Assembly (NCBI RefSeq): GCF_014656295.1
Contig: NZ_BNCD01000015.1
Coordinates: forward strand, 124,001-188,000
DNA: 64,000 bases
Origin: Streptomyces sulfonofaciens
GTDB lineage: Bacteria; Actinomycetota; Actinomycetes; Streptomycetales; Streptomycetaceae
Reading direction: 5' to 3'
The position numbers and the translations under genes are program-made. Below the pieces are notes generated by a model. That model saw nothing but the letters and a program-made list of their open reading frames with translations. It ran no database searches and had not been told where the DNA came from. This document shows, piece after piece, positions 15,437 through 23,171 of this stretch; position 1 is the stretch's first letter; the number at the start of each line of letters is the position of its first letter.

Positions 15437-17029
15437 TCACCCGCTGGTGCCGCGCTCCTCGCGGATCCGGGAGACCACGCGCGTCACCGTCTGCCGTACG
15501 GCATCGGTCTCCGTGAGGAAGTGCCAGTAGTCGGGGTGTACGCCCTCCAGCGCTCCGACCGCGCGGTCCAGCCTCGCCACCGCGTCGTCAAGCGGCTGCG
15601 CATGCCGGGGATCGGGCGTCTGGCGGCCCGCCATCGCGAGACGCTGGGCATCCCTGATGGCGAACCTCGTACGTTCGATCTCCTGCTGTGGATCCTTCGC
15701 GACGGCGTTCAGTCGACGCAGCCGGTCGCCGGCGGCCGAGACCGCGTCGTCCGTGGTGTTCAGCAAGGCCCGCGCCGTGGAGAGCTGGGCGACCGCGTCC
15801 GGCCAGCGCTGGGCATCGCGGGCCGTCTGCGCCTCCTTCAGTTTCTGCTCTGCCTGGCGCACACTCTCCGCGGCCTGTGCCGGAACGTTCTGCAGGTCCT
15901 GCCAGCAGGACGCGGTGAAACGCCTGCGCAGCTCGCTGAGGATCGGCTCGACCTGGCCCGCCCGGGTCGTCAGCGCCTGAGCGCGCGTCCGCATCGACAC
16001 CAGCCGGTGGTCGATCTCGGCCGCCTGCTCCGGCAACCGTTCCGCCTGTACTCGTACGGCCTCCGCCTCGCGCGCGACCCGCTCCGCCCGCTCCAGCGTC
16101 TCCGGTACACCATGCCGTCCCGCGCCCTCATTGAGCTTGGTCAGCTCCGGGCCGAGGGCGGCGAGCCGGGCGGCAAGGTCGTCGGCCCGCAGGCCGGAGC
16201 CGCGGGCGGTGTCGAGCGCGTTGCTCGCCCCGAGCAGCGCCTGTCGGGCCCGCTCCACTCCTGGCGCGACCCGGGCCAACTGGGTCTCCGCCTTGCCGAG
16301 CAGCGGTTCCAGCCCCTGGGCGAAGCGGTCGAGGTCCTGCTTGGTTCTGGTCAGCTCGTCCTTGGCCTGCGCCAGCTGGGTTCTGGCGCGGGTCGCGGCC
16401 GCGGCATCCAGATCGTCGCGGTCAAGGTCGTGGGCGTCGACCACGGTGATGTACCGGTGGCTGACCTCGTCGATCCGGCGGCCCAACTCGGCGAAGTCCG
16501 AGACCACCCGCCGTGCCGCAGGAGAGTCGTCGACCGCGGTGATGGTCTCGACGGAGATCTGCAGATCGCGCTGGGCTGTGTCCAACTCGTAGAACGCGGC
16601 CGCGGCGGCGTCCTTGGCGGCCTGGGCCTCGGCCCGCTGGCTCTCGGCCCGTCCGCCGAACCACCGCCTCGTACCACCTCCCGCGAAGGTCGCGGGCAGA
16701 GCGGTCGCGGCCAGCAGCGGCAGCGGAAGGGCCACGAGCAGCAGCAGATCCACGGCGGCGGCACGGCAGGAGACGGCTGCGGGGCGCCCGGTCGAAGGAC
16801 GGCCGGCCGGGGCCGCGCGGGGGGCGGAAGGGGACGGAAGGGAGTGGGTGGACGGACGGCCGACGGCGGAAGAGGGGGCCAGGCGCGTGGGCCTCCCGTC
16901 GGGCCGGCCCGTGCGGGGCATGAGTGCGAGGGCCCCCAGACGCTGCAGGGCCGCCGTGAAACCGCGACGACGAGCGCGCAGTCCGTCCGGCGCATACGGC
17001 GTGTACGGCTGCGTAGGTGTCGCCGTCAC
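15437..17029 (-). CDS. Membrane-anchored coiled-coil protein of unknown function
   Basis: 530 residues. The first 90 are basic and proline-rich, then one hydrophobic segment (VDLLLLVALPLPLLAATALP, about 93-112) anchors the protein. The remaining 400 residues are Ala/Arg/Glu-rich helix with heptad character (for example QAKDELTRTKQDLDRFAQ and ERAERVAREAEAVRVQAERL), predicted long coiled coil. It ends WHFLTETDAVRQTVTRVVSR. There are no catalytic motifs. Orientation should place the coil outside the cytoplasm if the basic N-terminus stays in (inference). It is separated by 73 bp from a secreted DUF4097 protein on the same strand. I do not recognise a named family; it could be a cell-wall organiser. 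Confidence 0.85.
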   Translation of the reverse strand: MTATPTQPYTPYAPDGLRARRRGFTAALQRLGALALMPRTGRPDGRPTRLAPSSAVGRPSTHSLPSPSAPRAAPAGRPSTGRPAAVSCRAAAVDLLLLVALPLPLLAATALPATFAGGGTRRWFGGRAESQRAEAQAAKDAAAAAFYELDTAQRDLQISVETITAVDDSPAARRVVSDFAELGRRIDEVSHRYITVVDAHDLDRDDLDAAAATRARTQLAQAKDELTRTKQDLDRFAQGLEPLLGKAETQLARVAPGVERARQALLGASNALDTARGSGLRADDLAARLAALGPELTKLNEGAGRHGVPETLERAERVAREAEAVRVQAERLPEQAAEIDHRLVSMRTRAQALTTRAGQVEPILSELRRRFTASCWQDLQNVPAQAAESVRQAEQKLKEAQTARDAQRWPDAVAQLSTARALLNTTDDAVSAAGDRLRRLNAVAKDPQQEIERTRFAIRDAQRLAMAGRQTPDPRHAQPLDDAVARLDRAVGALEGVHPDYWHFLTETDAVRQTVTRVVSRIREERGTSG

Positions 17030-17102
17030 ATCCCTCTCCCGTGCTGTCGTTCGCCCTGCCCGGTGTCATTGTCCCACCGGTAGGGACGAACACACAGGGC
17101 TG

Positions 17103-17900
17103 TTAGTTCGCGCTCCGCACCGTGACTTTGCCGTTTTTGGTATGCGCGGAAATCCTGTGCGGACTGTGATCGTCGCGCGGAACGCTGATGTCGACGCCAC
17201 CGTTGTCGGTCGACGCGCTCACCTGGTAGCCCACGGTGGATCCGTCGGGGCCGGTACGGGGCAGGGTGAGGGTGGTGGAGCCGTTGTCGCTGCGGGTGGT
17301 GACCTGGTCGGGCACGCGGGTCAGGCCCAGACGGATGGAACCGTTCCCGGTGGTGGCGCGCACCCGGTGCGCGGTGATGCCGTCGGCGCGCACCCTGCCG
17401 TCGGAGCTCTGCAGGTCCAGGGGCCCGGAGCAGTCGTCGACCTGGACCGAGCCGTCGTCGTTGCGGATCTTCAACGCGGTGTGGAAGCCATGGGCGGTCA
17501 CCCTGCCGTCCTGGTTGAGGATGGACACGGCGGCGTCGCGGGGCACCTCCACCCGGTGTTTGGCAGAGCAGACGGCGACCACTCCGGAGCACCTCACGCG
17601 CAAGGTGAGCCGATCGTCCCGCCACGCCCAGGAGACCTTGGGATCTCCGCCGAGCACGATCCGACCCTTGAACCAGCGGGTGACCCGCACCTGCTTGCCC
17701 TTCACCGGCACCACGTCCAGCGCCGAGTTGTCGGTGTCGATGGTGAGAGCGGTGCCGTGCAGGGTGAACGCACGGTGGTCGGGATCGTTGTCGTCCCCGG
17801 CACCGCACCCGCCTGCAAGAGAGACGACGGCCAGCGCCGAGCAGGCGGCGACGAGGACTCGCAGACCCCGGTGGCGCGGGCGACGAACACGGACGGTCAT
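17103..17900 (-). CDS. Secreted/lipid-anchored DUF4097 beta-repeat protein
   Basis: 265 residues from ATG 17900, which has AGGGGGA at the right spacing; an upstream in-frame start at 17987 is less likely. A basic signal sequence (MTVRVRRPRHRGLRVLVAACSALAVV, first part) ends SLAGGC, an imperfect lipobox, so lipid anchoring is possible. The mature part is a right-handed beta-helix-like DUF4097 domain with recurring turns: ILNQDGRVTAHGFHTALKI, RNDDGSVQVDDCSGPL, LQSSDGRVRADGITAHR, TGNGSIRLGLTRV, RSDNGSTTLTLPR and STDNGGVDISVPRDD. DUF4097 proteins are extracytoplasmic adhesin-like repeats of unknown ligand. It is transcribed toward the coiled-coil gene. Confidence 0.88.
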   Translation of the reverse strand: MTVRVRRPRHRGLRVLVAACSALAVVSLAGGCGAGDDNDPDHRAFTLHGTALTIDTDNSALDVVPVKGKQVRVTRWFKGRIVLGGDPKVSWAWRDDRLTLRVRCSGVVAVCSAKHRVEVPRDAAVSILNQDGRVTAHGFHTALKIRNDDGSVQVDDCSGPLDLQSSDGRVRADGITAHRVRATTGNGSIRLGLTRVPDQVTTRSDNGSTTLTLPRTGPDGSTVGYQVSASTDNGGVDISVPRDDHSPHRISAHTKNGKVTVRSAN

Positions 17901-18194
17901 GGCGATCCCCCTGGGAACGGAACGATGGGCGGGTCGGAACCCGTGGGCTTCGGCTCTCGGCTCGGCACACGGCGGCCGCGGCGGCACGCAGTCCAGCCGT
18001 CACCGGCCCCCGTGCCACCGCCCCGGGCCTGCCTTCCCGGCCTCACCCTCAGGCACCCCTGACCGTACGGAGCCCCGGGCCGCCGGGGGATCCGGGCCGC
18101 TACCGGATCCGTAGGGGGGATAACCCCCGGCCCAGGTGCTGTATACGGGTTTGCGAGGCAGGGGCGCAGGCAGGGTAGGCTGTCGGATCATCCC

Positions 18195-18269
18195 GGGCGC
18201 GTAGCTCAGCGGTAGAGCGCTGCCCTTACAAGGCAGATGTCGGCGGTTCGAAACCGTCCGCGCCCACCA
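18195..18269 (+). tRNA. tRNA-Val, anticodon TAC
   Basis: Full cloverleaf: acceptor GGGCGCG/CGCGCCC, D arm GCTC-AGCGGTA-GAGC, anticodon stem CTGCC/GGCAG around loop CTTACAA (anticodon TAC, Val), T arm with GGTTCGAAACC. The CCA end is encoded (18267-18269). A strong hairpin 17 bp downstream (18286-18327) probably terminates it. tRNA 3' ends are common integration sites, and the atypical nuclease genes begin within 450 bp, but no second copy of the tRNA 3' end was seen in the window. Confidence 0.97.
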
Positions 18270-18285
18270 GGCTTGCGGGATGGAG

Positions 18286-18327
18286 AAGGCCCAGGTCAGC
18301 CGGTTTGTATCCGGTGACTTGGGCCTT
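18286..18327 (+). terminator. tRNA-Val terminator hairpin
   Basis: AAGGCCCAGGTCA (18286-18298) pairs with TGACTTGGGCCTT (18315-18327) with one mismatch; an inner CCGG/CCGG stem closes the loop. Confidence 0.8.
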
Positions 18328-18333
18328 GGTCTT

Positions 18334-18411
18334 GCTGGTGCTGGTGCTGGTGCTGGTGCTGGTGCTGGTGCTGGTGCTGGTGCTGGTGCTGGTGCTGGTG
18401 CTGGTGCTGGT
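18334..18411 (+). repeat. hexanucleotide tandem array (GCTGGT)13
   Basis: Thirteen perfect GCTGGT copies followed by two GAGGGT variants, starting 6 bp after the tRNA terminator. It is the longest perfect simple repeat in the window. Confidence 0.97.
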
Positions 18412-18691
18412 GAGGGTGAGGGTGCCGTGCCGTTGGCGTGTCGGGTGAGCCGCCTCGGGGTTCCTGTATCCGCTCGACCGGTGGTTGATGTGGGGATACG
18501 TCTGGTTCGGCCGGTCGGCTCCGTGTTCCGGCAGCCCTTCTGGCGTGAGACCCGAGGAACGGGGCCCCGGAGCGGGCACTCGCGGGCGGGGGAGGGTCCT
18601 ACCCGACTCGCGGGTCGGCGGAACGGGCCGGATTGCTCCTGCCGCAGCAGTTCCGGTTCAAAGCCGCTCCGCCGACCTCGGCATGGGAATG

Positions 18692-19699
18692 CTAAAAAAG
18701 AACGGCTCCAGACCGAACAAGGGCTCGCACCAGGATATCGTCGTCCTGGGGCCCCTTCCACTGGACGACCTCGCGGAGACGGGTGCCGGTCTTCTCCGCC
18801 TCCGTCCCGTTGAAGCGGGCAACGGTGTCGGCGAGGGGTGCGTTGGTCACCACCAGGGCAGGAAGTGCCGACTCGACTGCATTCCTCTTCTTCTCCTTGT
18901 CCAGATCGGCCGCGCTGAACAAGCGGCTGCGGTGTTTCGCCTCGACGCCGACCATGGTGTTCTGGTCGCCGACGAGGAAGTCGTACGAGCTGTCGCCCAG
19001 GGCCTTGCGCACCGTGAAGCCCAGACGGGAAAGCGCGTCGTGGACGTCCTGCTCGTAGCGGGCGTGGCGGGCTGTCGGAGTGGTGGCCAGGTGCAGCGTC
19101 TCTATCACCCGCTCCGCCGCGAGAACGTAGGAGGTGGCACCGCCGGGCGCAAGGGGTGATCGCTCGTCGTGCACCACACGGTTCCTGAGCTGCCGCAGAT
19201 CGAGGGTGAGCTGGGCAAGCGCAGGAGGCAGCAGATCCTCCTCGACGGCCTGGGCCAGCAGGTACGGCACCGTCTGCCGGCGGCGTCCAGAGGTGGCGGC
19301 TGCGTTCTTCAGCGTGTGCTCTATCTCCCGCCATGCGGCCAGAACAGCCGCAGTCGGGTCCGTTCGCGCCAGTGGCATCAGTTTTTCGAGAATTAGGGCG
19401 CGGTCTTCCTGTCTTCCGGGCGGCGGATTCTCTGCGCCGTCGGATCCCAGAGGTGCGTCGGGAGTCTGTGCACCGCCGGCTCCTCCGATGTCCGCTGCGA
19501 TTTCCGCTTCGATCGCCGAAGCCTCGCGTTCGATCGCATCTGCCTGGTTCTGAAATGCTAGCGTCCCTATCGGTGTTTCTATCGATTGAATATTCTTGAG
19601 GATGCTCGCCAATTGTTTTCTGAAAACTATGCCCAGGGTGCCCACGATGACGGGCCAGATGAGCACGCGAATGTAATCGAGCAGTAGCCGCCAATCCAT
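18692..19699 (-). CDS. Membrane-anchored HEPN-like plus PD-(D/E)xK nuclease protein (putative defence effector)
   Basis: 335 residues from ATG 19699; no Shine-Dalgarno is visible. Residues 1-35 contain one membrane helix (VLIWPVIVGTLGIVF). Residues 40-75 are a charged helix. Residues about 100-215 are all-alpha and contain LRQLRNRVVHDE, a textbook HEPN R-x4-H motif. Residues about 225-335 look like a restriction-endonuclease fold: RYEQDVHDALSRLGFTV, then SSYDFLVGD with the Asp and MVGVEAKHRSRL with ExK, followed by ALVVTNAPL. Two predicted nuclease centres on one membrane protein suggest a threat-activated effector (inference). Codons in the first 50 residues are unusual for this genome (ATA, ATT, ACA, CTA, TTT), a sign of transfer. 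It faces tRNA-Val and is divergent from a GIY-YIG gene. Confidence 0.8.
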   Translation of the reverse strand: MDWRLLLDYIRVLIWPVIVGTLGIVFRKQLASILKNIQSIETPIGTLAFQNQADAIEREASAIEAEIAADIGGAGGAQTPDAPLGSDGAENPPPGRQEDRALILEKLMPLARTDPTAAVLAAWREIEHTLKNAAATSGRRRQTVPYLLAQAVEEDLLPPALAQLTLDLRQLRNRVVHDERSPLAPGGATSYVLAAERVIETLHLATTPTARHARYEQDVHDALSRLGFTVRKALGDSSYDFLVGDQNTMVGVEAKHRSRLFSAADLDKEKKRNAVESALPALVVTNAPLADTVARFNGTEAEKTGTRLREVVQWKGPQDDDILVRALVRSGAVLF

Positions 19700-19983
19700 T
19701 CACGCATTATGGCAGCTCCGGGAATCCCGGGTGCCCGTACGGAGCCGCACTGGTTGCTCGGGGCCGGGGTGTGAGTGGGCGGGTCGGCTCCGTCCGTGTG
19801 CCTGCGCTGACAGCGGCGCGCCCCATGATTGCGTTGACAGCGGCTTCTGACGGTGCCGGATCAGGTACCTGTCTTCGCGGCGCGCACTCCCGTGGACCCC
19901 AATCGATGCCGCATCCGTTCCTTCTGCTGTCAGTGCCGGTCGGTAGCCTGCGACGAGTGGTGGTGGGCCTGCTGGGAGGTTCT

Positions 19984-20529
19984 GTGGACGCTGCCGTGTT
20001 CACCCGTCCTGATCGTCTGTGGTCGGCAGAAGAGGTTCTGGTTCGGCCGAGTCCCGTACCGCCGGTGGCGGGCGTGTACGGATGGCATTTCGCGAGGGCG
20101 CCCCACCCGGACCTGCCCTCCGGACGGCTGCTCTACGTCGGCATAGCACCGCGGTTCATGGCGAACCGGGTCAGCAAGCAGAACCTGCGCAAGCGGGTCC
20201 GATACCACTTCCGCGGCAATGCGGCCGGGTCGACGCTGCGGCTGACGCTCGGTTGCCTGCTCGGGCTCGAGTTGCGGCGCGTGGGGAGCACCGGGCGTAT
20301 GACGTTCGGGAAGGCCGGGGAAGCGGTCCTGTGCCAGTGGATGGCGGACAACGCCCGGGTGTGCTGGCTGGAGCACGACGAACCGTGGGTGTTGGAGTCG
20401 CACCTCATCTCCCGGCTCGACCTTCCGCTGAACCTCGATCAGAACGGACACAACGGCTTCCACGCTCGCCTCAAGGCGATAAGGGCCGCGGCGCGAGAGC
20501 GGGCACGGCAGTTGCCCTTCGGTTCCTGA
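19984..20529 (+). CDS. GIY-YIG nuclease family protein
   Basis: About 181 residues. GTG 19984 is preceded by GGGAGG (19974-19979) and gives VDAAVFTRPDRLW; the open frame extends back to 19771 but that part has no conserved features. GIY-YIG core: VAGVYGWHF for GIY and RLLYVGIAPR for YIG, about 22 residues apart, followed by LRKRVRYHFRGN with the catalytic Arg region, MTFGKAGEAVLCQWM, and WVLESHLISRLDLPLNLDQN with the conserved Glu and Asn. The Val-Tyr-Gly and Tyr-Val-Gly variants are normal for the family. The stand-alone form lacks DNA-binding modules, so its target is unknown. It is divergent from the HEPN/endonuclease gene, 285 bp apart. Confidence 0.85.
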   Translation: MDAAVFTRPDRLWSAEEVLVRPSPVPPVAGVYGWHFARAPHPDLPSGRLLYVGIAPRFMANRVSKQNLRKRVRYHFRGNAAGSTLRLTLGCLLGLELRRVGSTGRMTFGKAGEAVLCQWMADNARVCWLEHDEPWVLESHLISRLDLPLNLDQNGHNGFHARLKAIRAAARERARQLPFGS

Positions 20530-20556
20530 GTCCGCCGAGAACGGGGTCGTGCAGAA

Positions 20557-20602
20557 GGGGCCGTGCCGAGAAGGGGGTCGTGTCGAGAAGGGGGTCGTGT
20601 CG
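20557..20602. repeat. short tandem repeats of about 17 bp
   Basis: Two perfect copies of a 17-bp unit, CGAGAAGGGGGTCGTGT, with two degenerate copies before them, just downstream of the GIY-YIG stop. No coding or regulatory role is evident. Confidence 0.8.
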
Positions 20603-20715
20603 AGTGGCGCCGGACCAGGGGCCTGCCCGCACGGGCGGAGGCACGCCCGGCTCTGAGGTGACGCCCATGGATCGCGCCCGCTCCCGACACCTGCGCGGGC
20701 CCGGCGGACGGGCGA

Positions 20716-20751
20716 GCCCCGAAGGCTCCGCCGGCGAGGAGCCTTCGGGGC
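20716..20751. terminator. strong bidirectional terminator hairpin
   Basis: GCCCCGAAGGCTCC (20716-20729) pairs perfectly with GGAGCCTTCGGGGC (20738-20751) across an 8-nt loop. It lies between the convergent GIY-YIG and M15 peptidase genes. Confidence 0.9.
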
Positions 20752-20795
20752 GTCGTGCCCGTTCGGTGCGGACGGGTGGTGCGGGAGGGGGCGGG

Positions 20796-21542
20796 TCAGA
20801 TGGTGCCGTCCTGCCACCACCAGGCACGGCCGAGATCGGCCCTGCTGTCGACGTGCTGGTGGTCCTCGGTGTAGGTCTCCAGGCCGGAGAAGCCGCAGGT
20901 CTCGGCCTTCTGGTAGACGGTGCGGTTGCTCACGCCGGGGACGTCGAGATCGGCGGCGGTGCCGTAGAGGTGCATGCTGTCGCTGGCACCGCCGACCTCG
21001 GCGTTGTGCGCGATGCTGCGGAAGCCGGAGTTGACCGTGATCGGCACGTTGCCCAGCTTCTTGCGCAGCGCCTCCAGCTTGTACATCGCGCGCCGGGCGT
21101 TCTCCTTGGTGGCGGTCGCGCTCAGTTTGCCGCCGGAGAAGGTGCCGCTCACCCGGTCGGTGAACTCGCTGAAGTCGAAGTGCGCGGTCGAGCCGTCCGA
21201 CTGCTCCAGGGCGTTGAGCTGCGTCTGTGTCGCCGGGCCCGCGCTGCCGTCGACGGTGAGACCGTAGGCCGCCTGGAAGCGGCGCACCGCTGCGGCGGTG
21301 CCGGGGCCGAAATCCCCGTCGATGCTGACGAGGCTGTGGCTGGGGCTGTCCGCGGCCCAGCCCGCGATTCTTATCTGCAGTTCGGTCACGTCGGCCCCGG
21401 TCGCTCCCTGGTTCAGGGTGCGTGACCAGGAGTACGCCTGGGCGACGCCTGTCAGCAGGGTGGGGCCGAACACCGCACCGACACCGGCGGCCAGTGTTCC
21501 GCGCAGGGCGGTACGGCGGTTGAAGGAACGGGAAGAGATCAT
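20796..21542 (-). CDS. Secreted peptidoglycan-binding M15A-type D,D-carboxypeptidase
   Basis: 248 residues from ATG 21542 (AGAGGA upstream; longer frame to 21653 is unlikely). The N-terminus SFNRRTALRGTLAAGVGAVF is a twin-arginine-type signal ending near GVAQA. Residues about 40-105 form a PG_binding_1 domain (LNQGATGADVTELQIRIAGW, IDGDFGPGTAAAVRRFQ). Residues about 130-245 are a peptidase M15A domain: VNSGFRSIAHNAEVGGA, the zinc motif SMHLYGTAADLDV (His and Asp) and TEDHQHVDSR (second His). It should trim D-Ala-D-Ala ends of peptidoglycan outside the cell. It is a single gene ended by the hairpin at 20716-20751. Confidence 0.93.
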   Translation of the reverse strand: MISSRSFNRRTALRGTLAAGVGAVFGPTLLTGVAQAYSWSRTLNQGATGADVTELQIRIAGWAADSPSHSLVSIDGDFGPGTAAAVRRFQAAYGLTVDGSAGPATQTQLNALEQSDGSTAHFDFSEFTDRVSGTFSGGKLSATATKENARRAMYKLEALRKKLGNVPITVNSGFRSIAHNAEVGGASDSMHLYGTAADLDVPGVSNRTVYQKAETCGFSGLETYTEDHQHVDSRADLGRAWWWQDGTI

Positions 21543-21752
21543 CTTCGTCCTCTCGCGAAACGGGTCCAGGGGCGGGGCCTTGGGTGGGGCCGCGGCCGGG
21601 TCCTCGGACGAGTCCAAGCCCATGTGTGGGTCCATGGACTGGTCAGGGGGCATGGGTCATGAGATGTGGAACACGGGTCATGAGACGTAGGGCGCGGGCG
21701 TGAGGCATGGGGCATGGGTTGCGGGTCGGTGGAACTCGAACTGCGCTAGTGT

Positions 21753-21762
21753 CATGTACATG
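21753..21762. promoter_or_regulatory. perfect palindrome CATGTACATG, possible operator
   Basis: A 10-bp perfect palindrome in a locally AT-richer stretch (GTGTCATGTACATGTAGCG) inside the gap upstream of the M15 peptidase gene. It looks like a dimeric repressor site, but the distance to the gene makes this uncertain. Confidence 0.3.
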
Positions 21763-22049
21763 TAGCGTCATACGGAAGGGTCTGCCGCGTCCGACTTCCA
21801 TGGGGCGGGGGTTCGGGCTGGGGTGCGGGTGGTGGTGTTCAGCCAGGTGACGGCTTCCCTTGTGTCGGGGTTCGTCCGGGTCGGGGTCCGTCTGCTGGTC
21901 CGTGCGCTGGTCCGTGCGGCAGGATCCCCGGGTCGGCGGGAACTGCCGGCTGCCACTGCCGATGTGGACCCCGATGGGCCGGTGATCCGGTGGCCTCGGG
22001 CGCACGTCCCCGGGCTGGGTTCCGATGCACTCCCTGGACGTCGGCTGTA

Positions 22050-22098
22050 GGTGCCGGGTGCCGGGTGCCGGGTGCCGGGTGCCGGGTGTCGGGTGTCA
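22050..22098. repeat. heptanucleotide tandem array, GGTGCCG-type, seven copies
   Basis: Five perfect GGTGCCG units are followed by GGTGTCG and GGTGTCA variants in the non-coding stretch before the 112-residue gene. The unit length would shift any frame, which agrees with the stretch being non-coding. Confidence 0.85.
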
Positions 22099-22256
22099 GA
22101 GGGCCGGGGTGGGCGCCGGGGGCGGCGAGGGTGTGCTCAGTGTTTTCGTCCGCTCGTCCGCTCGTCCGTCCGTTCGCCCGCCCCGGCTTGCTCGCTCCGC
22201 TCGCTGAGCCGTTCGTCCGTGCGTCCGGTCAGTCCCCCTCGGCCCTCTCGGCTCCC

Positions 22257-22595
22257 TCAGTCCTCCTCGGCCCCTTCCCGAGTGTGCTTCAGAGCGGTGC
22301 GGGCCTCGACACGGTCGGTAGCGGGGAGCTGGGACCAGTAGCGGTGGCAGGTGACGAACACGGCCAGCTCGCGCTCCCGCTCGCGGAGCTTCTCCACCTC
22401 GGCCTGTTCGTCGGCGGTCCAGCCGGGGGACGCGGGGCGCTCTATCTTGCGCCAGCCGCCCTCGTCGCTGAAGCCGTCCAGGGGGTCCACCGACCAGGGG
22501 AGCCGCTTCAGCAGGGCCAGAAGCTCGGCCCGTACCTGGTGCAGCTCCTCCTGACCAGCGAGGAGATCGCTCGGGAAGTCATGAGTCGCAGCCAC
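22257..22595 (-). CDS. Conserved small helical protein of unknown function
   Basis: 112 residues from ATG 22595. Predicted mainly alpha-helical: DLLAGQEELHQVRAELLALL, then SVDPLDGFSDEGGWRKIERP, then a charged coiled segment EQAEVEKLRERERELAVFV and VTCHRYWSQLP. The sequence is soluble and acidic, with no Cys-pair, signal or catalytic motif. Its codon bias fits a real gene. I do not recognise a named domain; similar short proteins are common in Streptomyces. The neighbours (divergent AraC/VOC pair) give no clue. Confidence 0.75.
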   Translation of the reverse strand: MAATHDFPSDLLAGQEELHQVRAELLALLKRLPWSVDPLDGFSDEGGWRKIERPASPGWTADEQAEVEKLRERERELAVFVTCHRYWSQLPATDRVEARTALKHTREGAEED

Positions 22596-22730
22596 GGCGC
22601 AATGCTACGCCTGTTCGATTTTGTGATGCGAGTTCCTGGAGGGACGACGCGTGGAGAGGGTGAGAGCCCCTGCGGCACACGGGCGGAGGGTGTCGTCAGG
22701 CGGGCCGTCGGCGTGTCGCCGGCAGGTGGC

Positions 22731-23162
22731 ATGCTGTGTCCTGTGGATCTGGAGGACCTGGTCCGGCTGCGCCGGGTGCGTGACCTGATGGACCGCGACT
22801 ACGCCGCACCGCTCGACGTTCCGGCGCTGGCGCGGGCCGCGCTCATGTCGTCGGGGCACTTCTCCCGCAGTTTCCGGGCCGCCTTCGGCGAGTCGCCCTA
22901 CAGCTATCTCATGACCCGCAGGATCGAGCGGGCCAAGGCGCTGCTGCGCCGTGGTGACCTGTCCGTGACGGAGGTCTGCTTCGCGGTGGGGTGCACCTCG
23001 CTCGGGTCGTTCAGCTCGCGCTTCACGGAACTGGTCGGGGAGAGTCCGAGCGCGTACCGCGCCCGCGGGCACGAGGCGGGGGCCGCCATTCCCGCGTGCG
23101 TCGCGAAGGCGCTGACGCGGCCGGTCAGGAACGGAGAGGCGCGAGTGGGCCCCCGGCAGTAG
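22731..23162 (+). CDS. AraC family transcriptional regulator (short form)
   Basis: 143 residues from ATG 22731 behind GGCAGGTGG. It is essentially only the double helix-turn-helix: LARAALMSSGHFSRSFRAAF with GESPYSYLMTRRIERAKALL for the first, and SVTEVCFAVGCTSLGSFSSR with ELVGESPSAYRAR for the second. There is no ligand-binding domain. It is followed after 9 bp by a VOC-fold gene, a pairing often seen in actinobacteria in which the regulator controls or responds to the small glyoxalase-like partner. The open frame extends upstream to 21990 without conserved sequence. Confidence 0.92.
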   Translation: MLCPVDLEDLVRLRRVRDLMDRDYAAPLDVPALARAALMSSGHFSRSFRAAFGESPYSYLMTRRIERAKALLRRGDLSVTEVCFAVGCTSLGSFSSRFTELVGESPSAYRARGHEAGAAIPACVAKALTRPVRNGEARVGPRQ

Positions 23163-23171
23163 CGTCGGCCC

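Larger units (their letters stand above)
18270..18691. other. 422-bp gap downstream of tRNA-Val: terminator, hexamer array, no gene
   Basis: It holds the tRNA terminator hairpin, a 13-copy GCTGGT array and then about 250 bp of unremarkable sequence before the stop of the HEPN/endonuclease gene. The plus-strand frame running through the array (Ala-Gly repeats) has no domain and no ribosome-binding site. Confidence 0.7.
21543..22256. other. 714-bp gene desert with repeats and one palindrome
   Basis: No frame here has coding character on either strand. Contents: related repeats around ATGGGTCATGAG (21650-21720), the perfect palindrome CATGTACATG (21753-21762), seven copies of a GGTGCCG-type heptamer (about 22050-22098) and a run of CCGCTCGT/CCGTTCG repeats (about 22145-22220). 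The palindrome lies about 210 bp upstream of the M15 peptidase gene and may be an operator for it. Confidence 0.6.

Noticed and set aside
18240..18269. attachment-site duplication of the tRNA-Val 3' end
   Set aside because: No second copy of the tRNA 3' end and no integrase gene were seen in the window, so an integrated element cannot be claimed from sequence alone.
18280..18813. plus-strand frame with (Ala-Gly)13 after the tRNA
   Set aside because: Starts inside the tRNA terminator hairpin, no ribosome-binding site, and runs into the antisense of the endonuclease gene.
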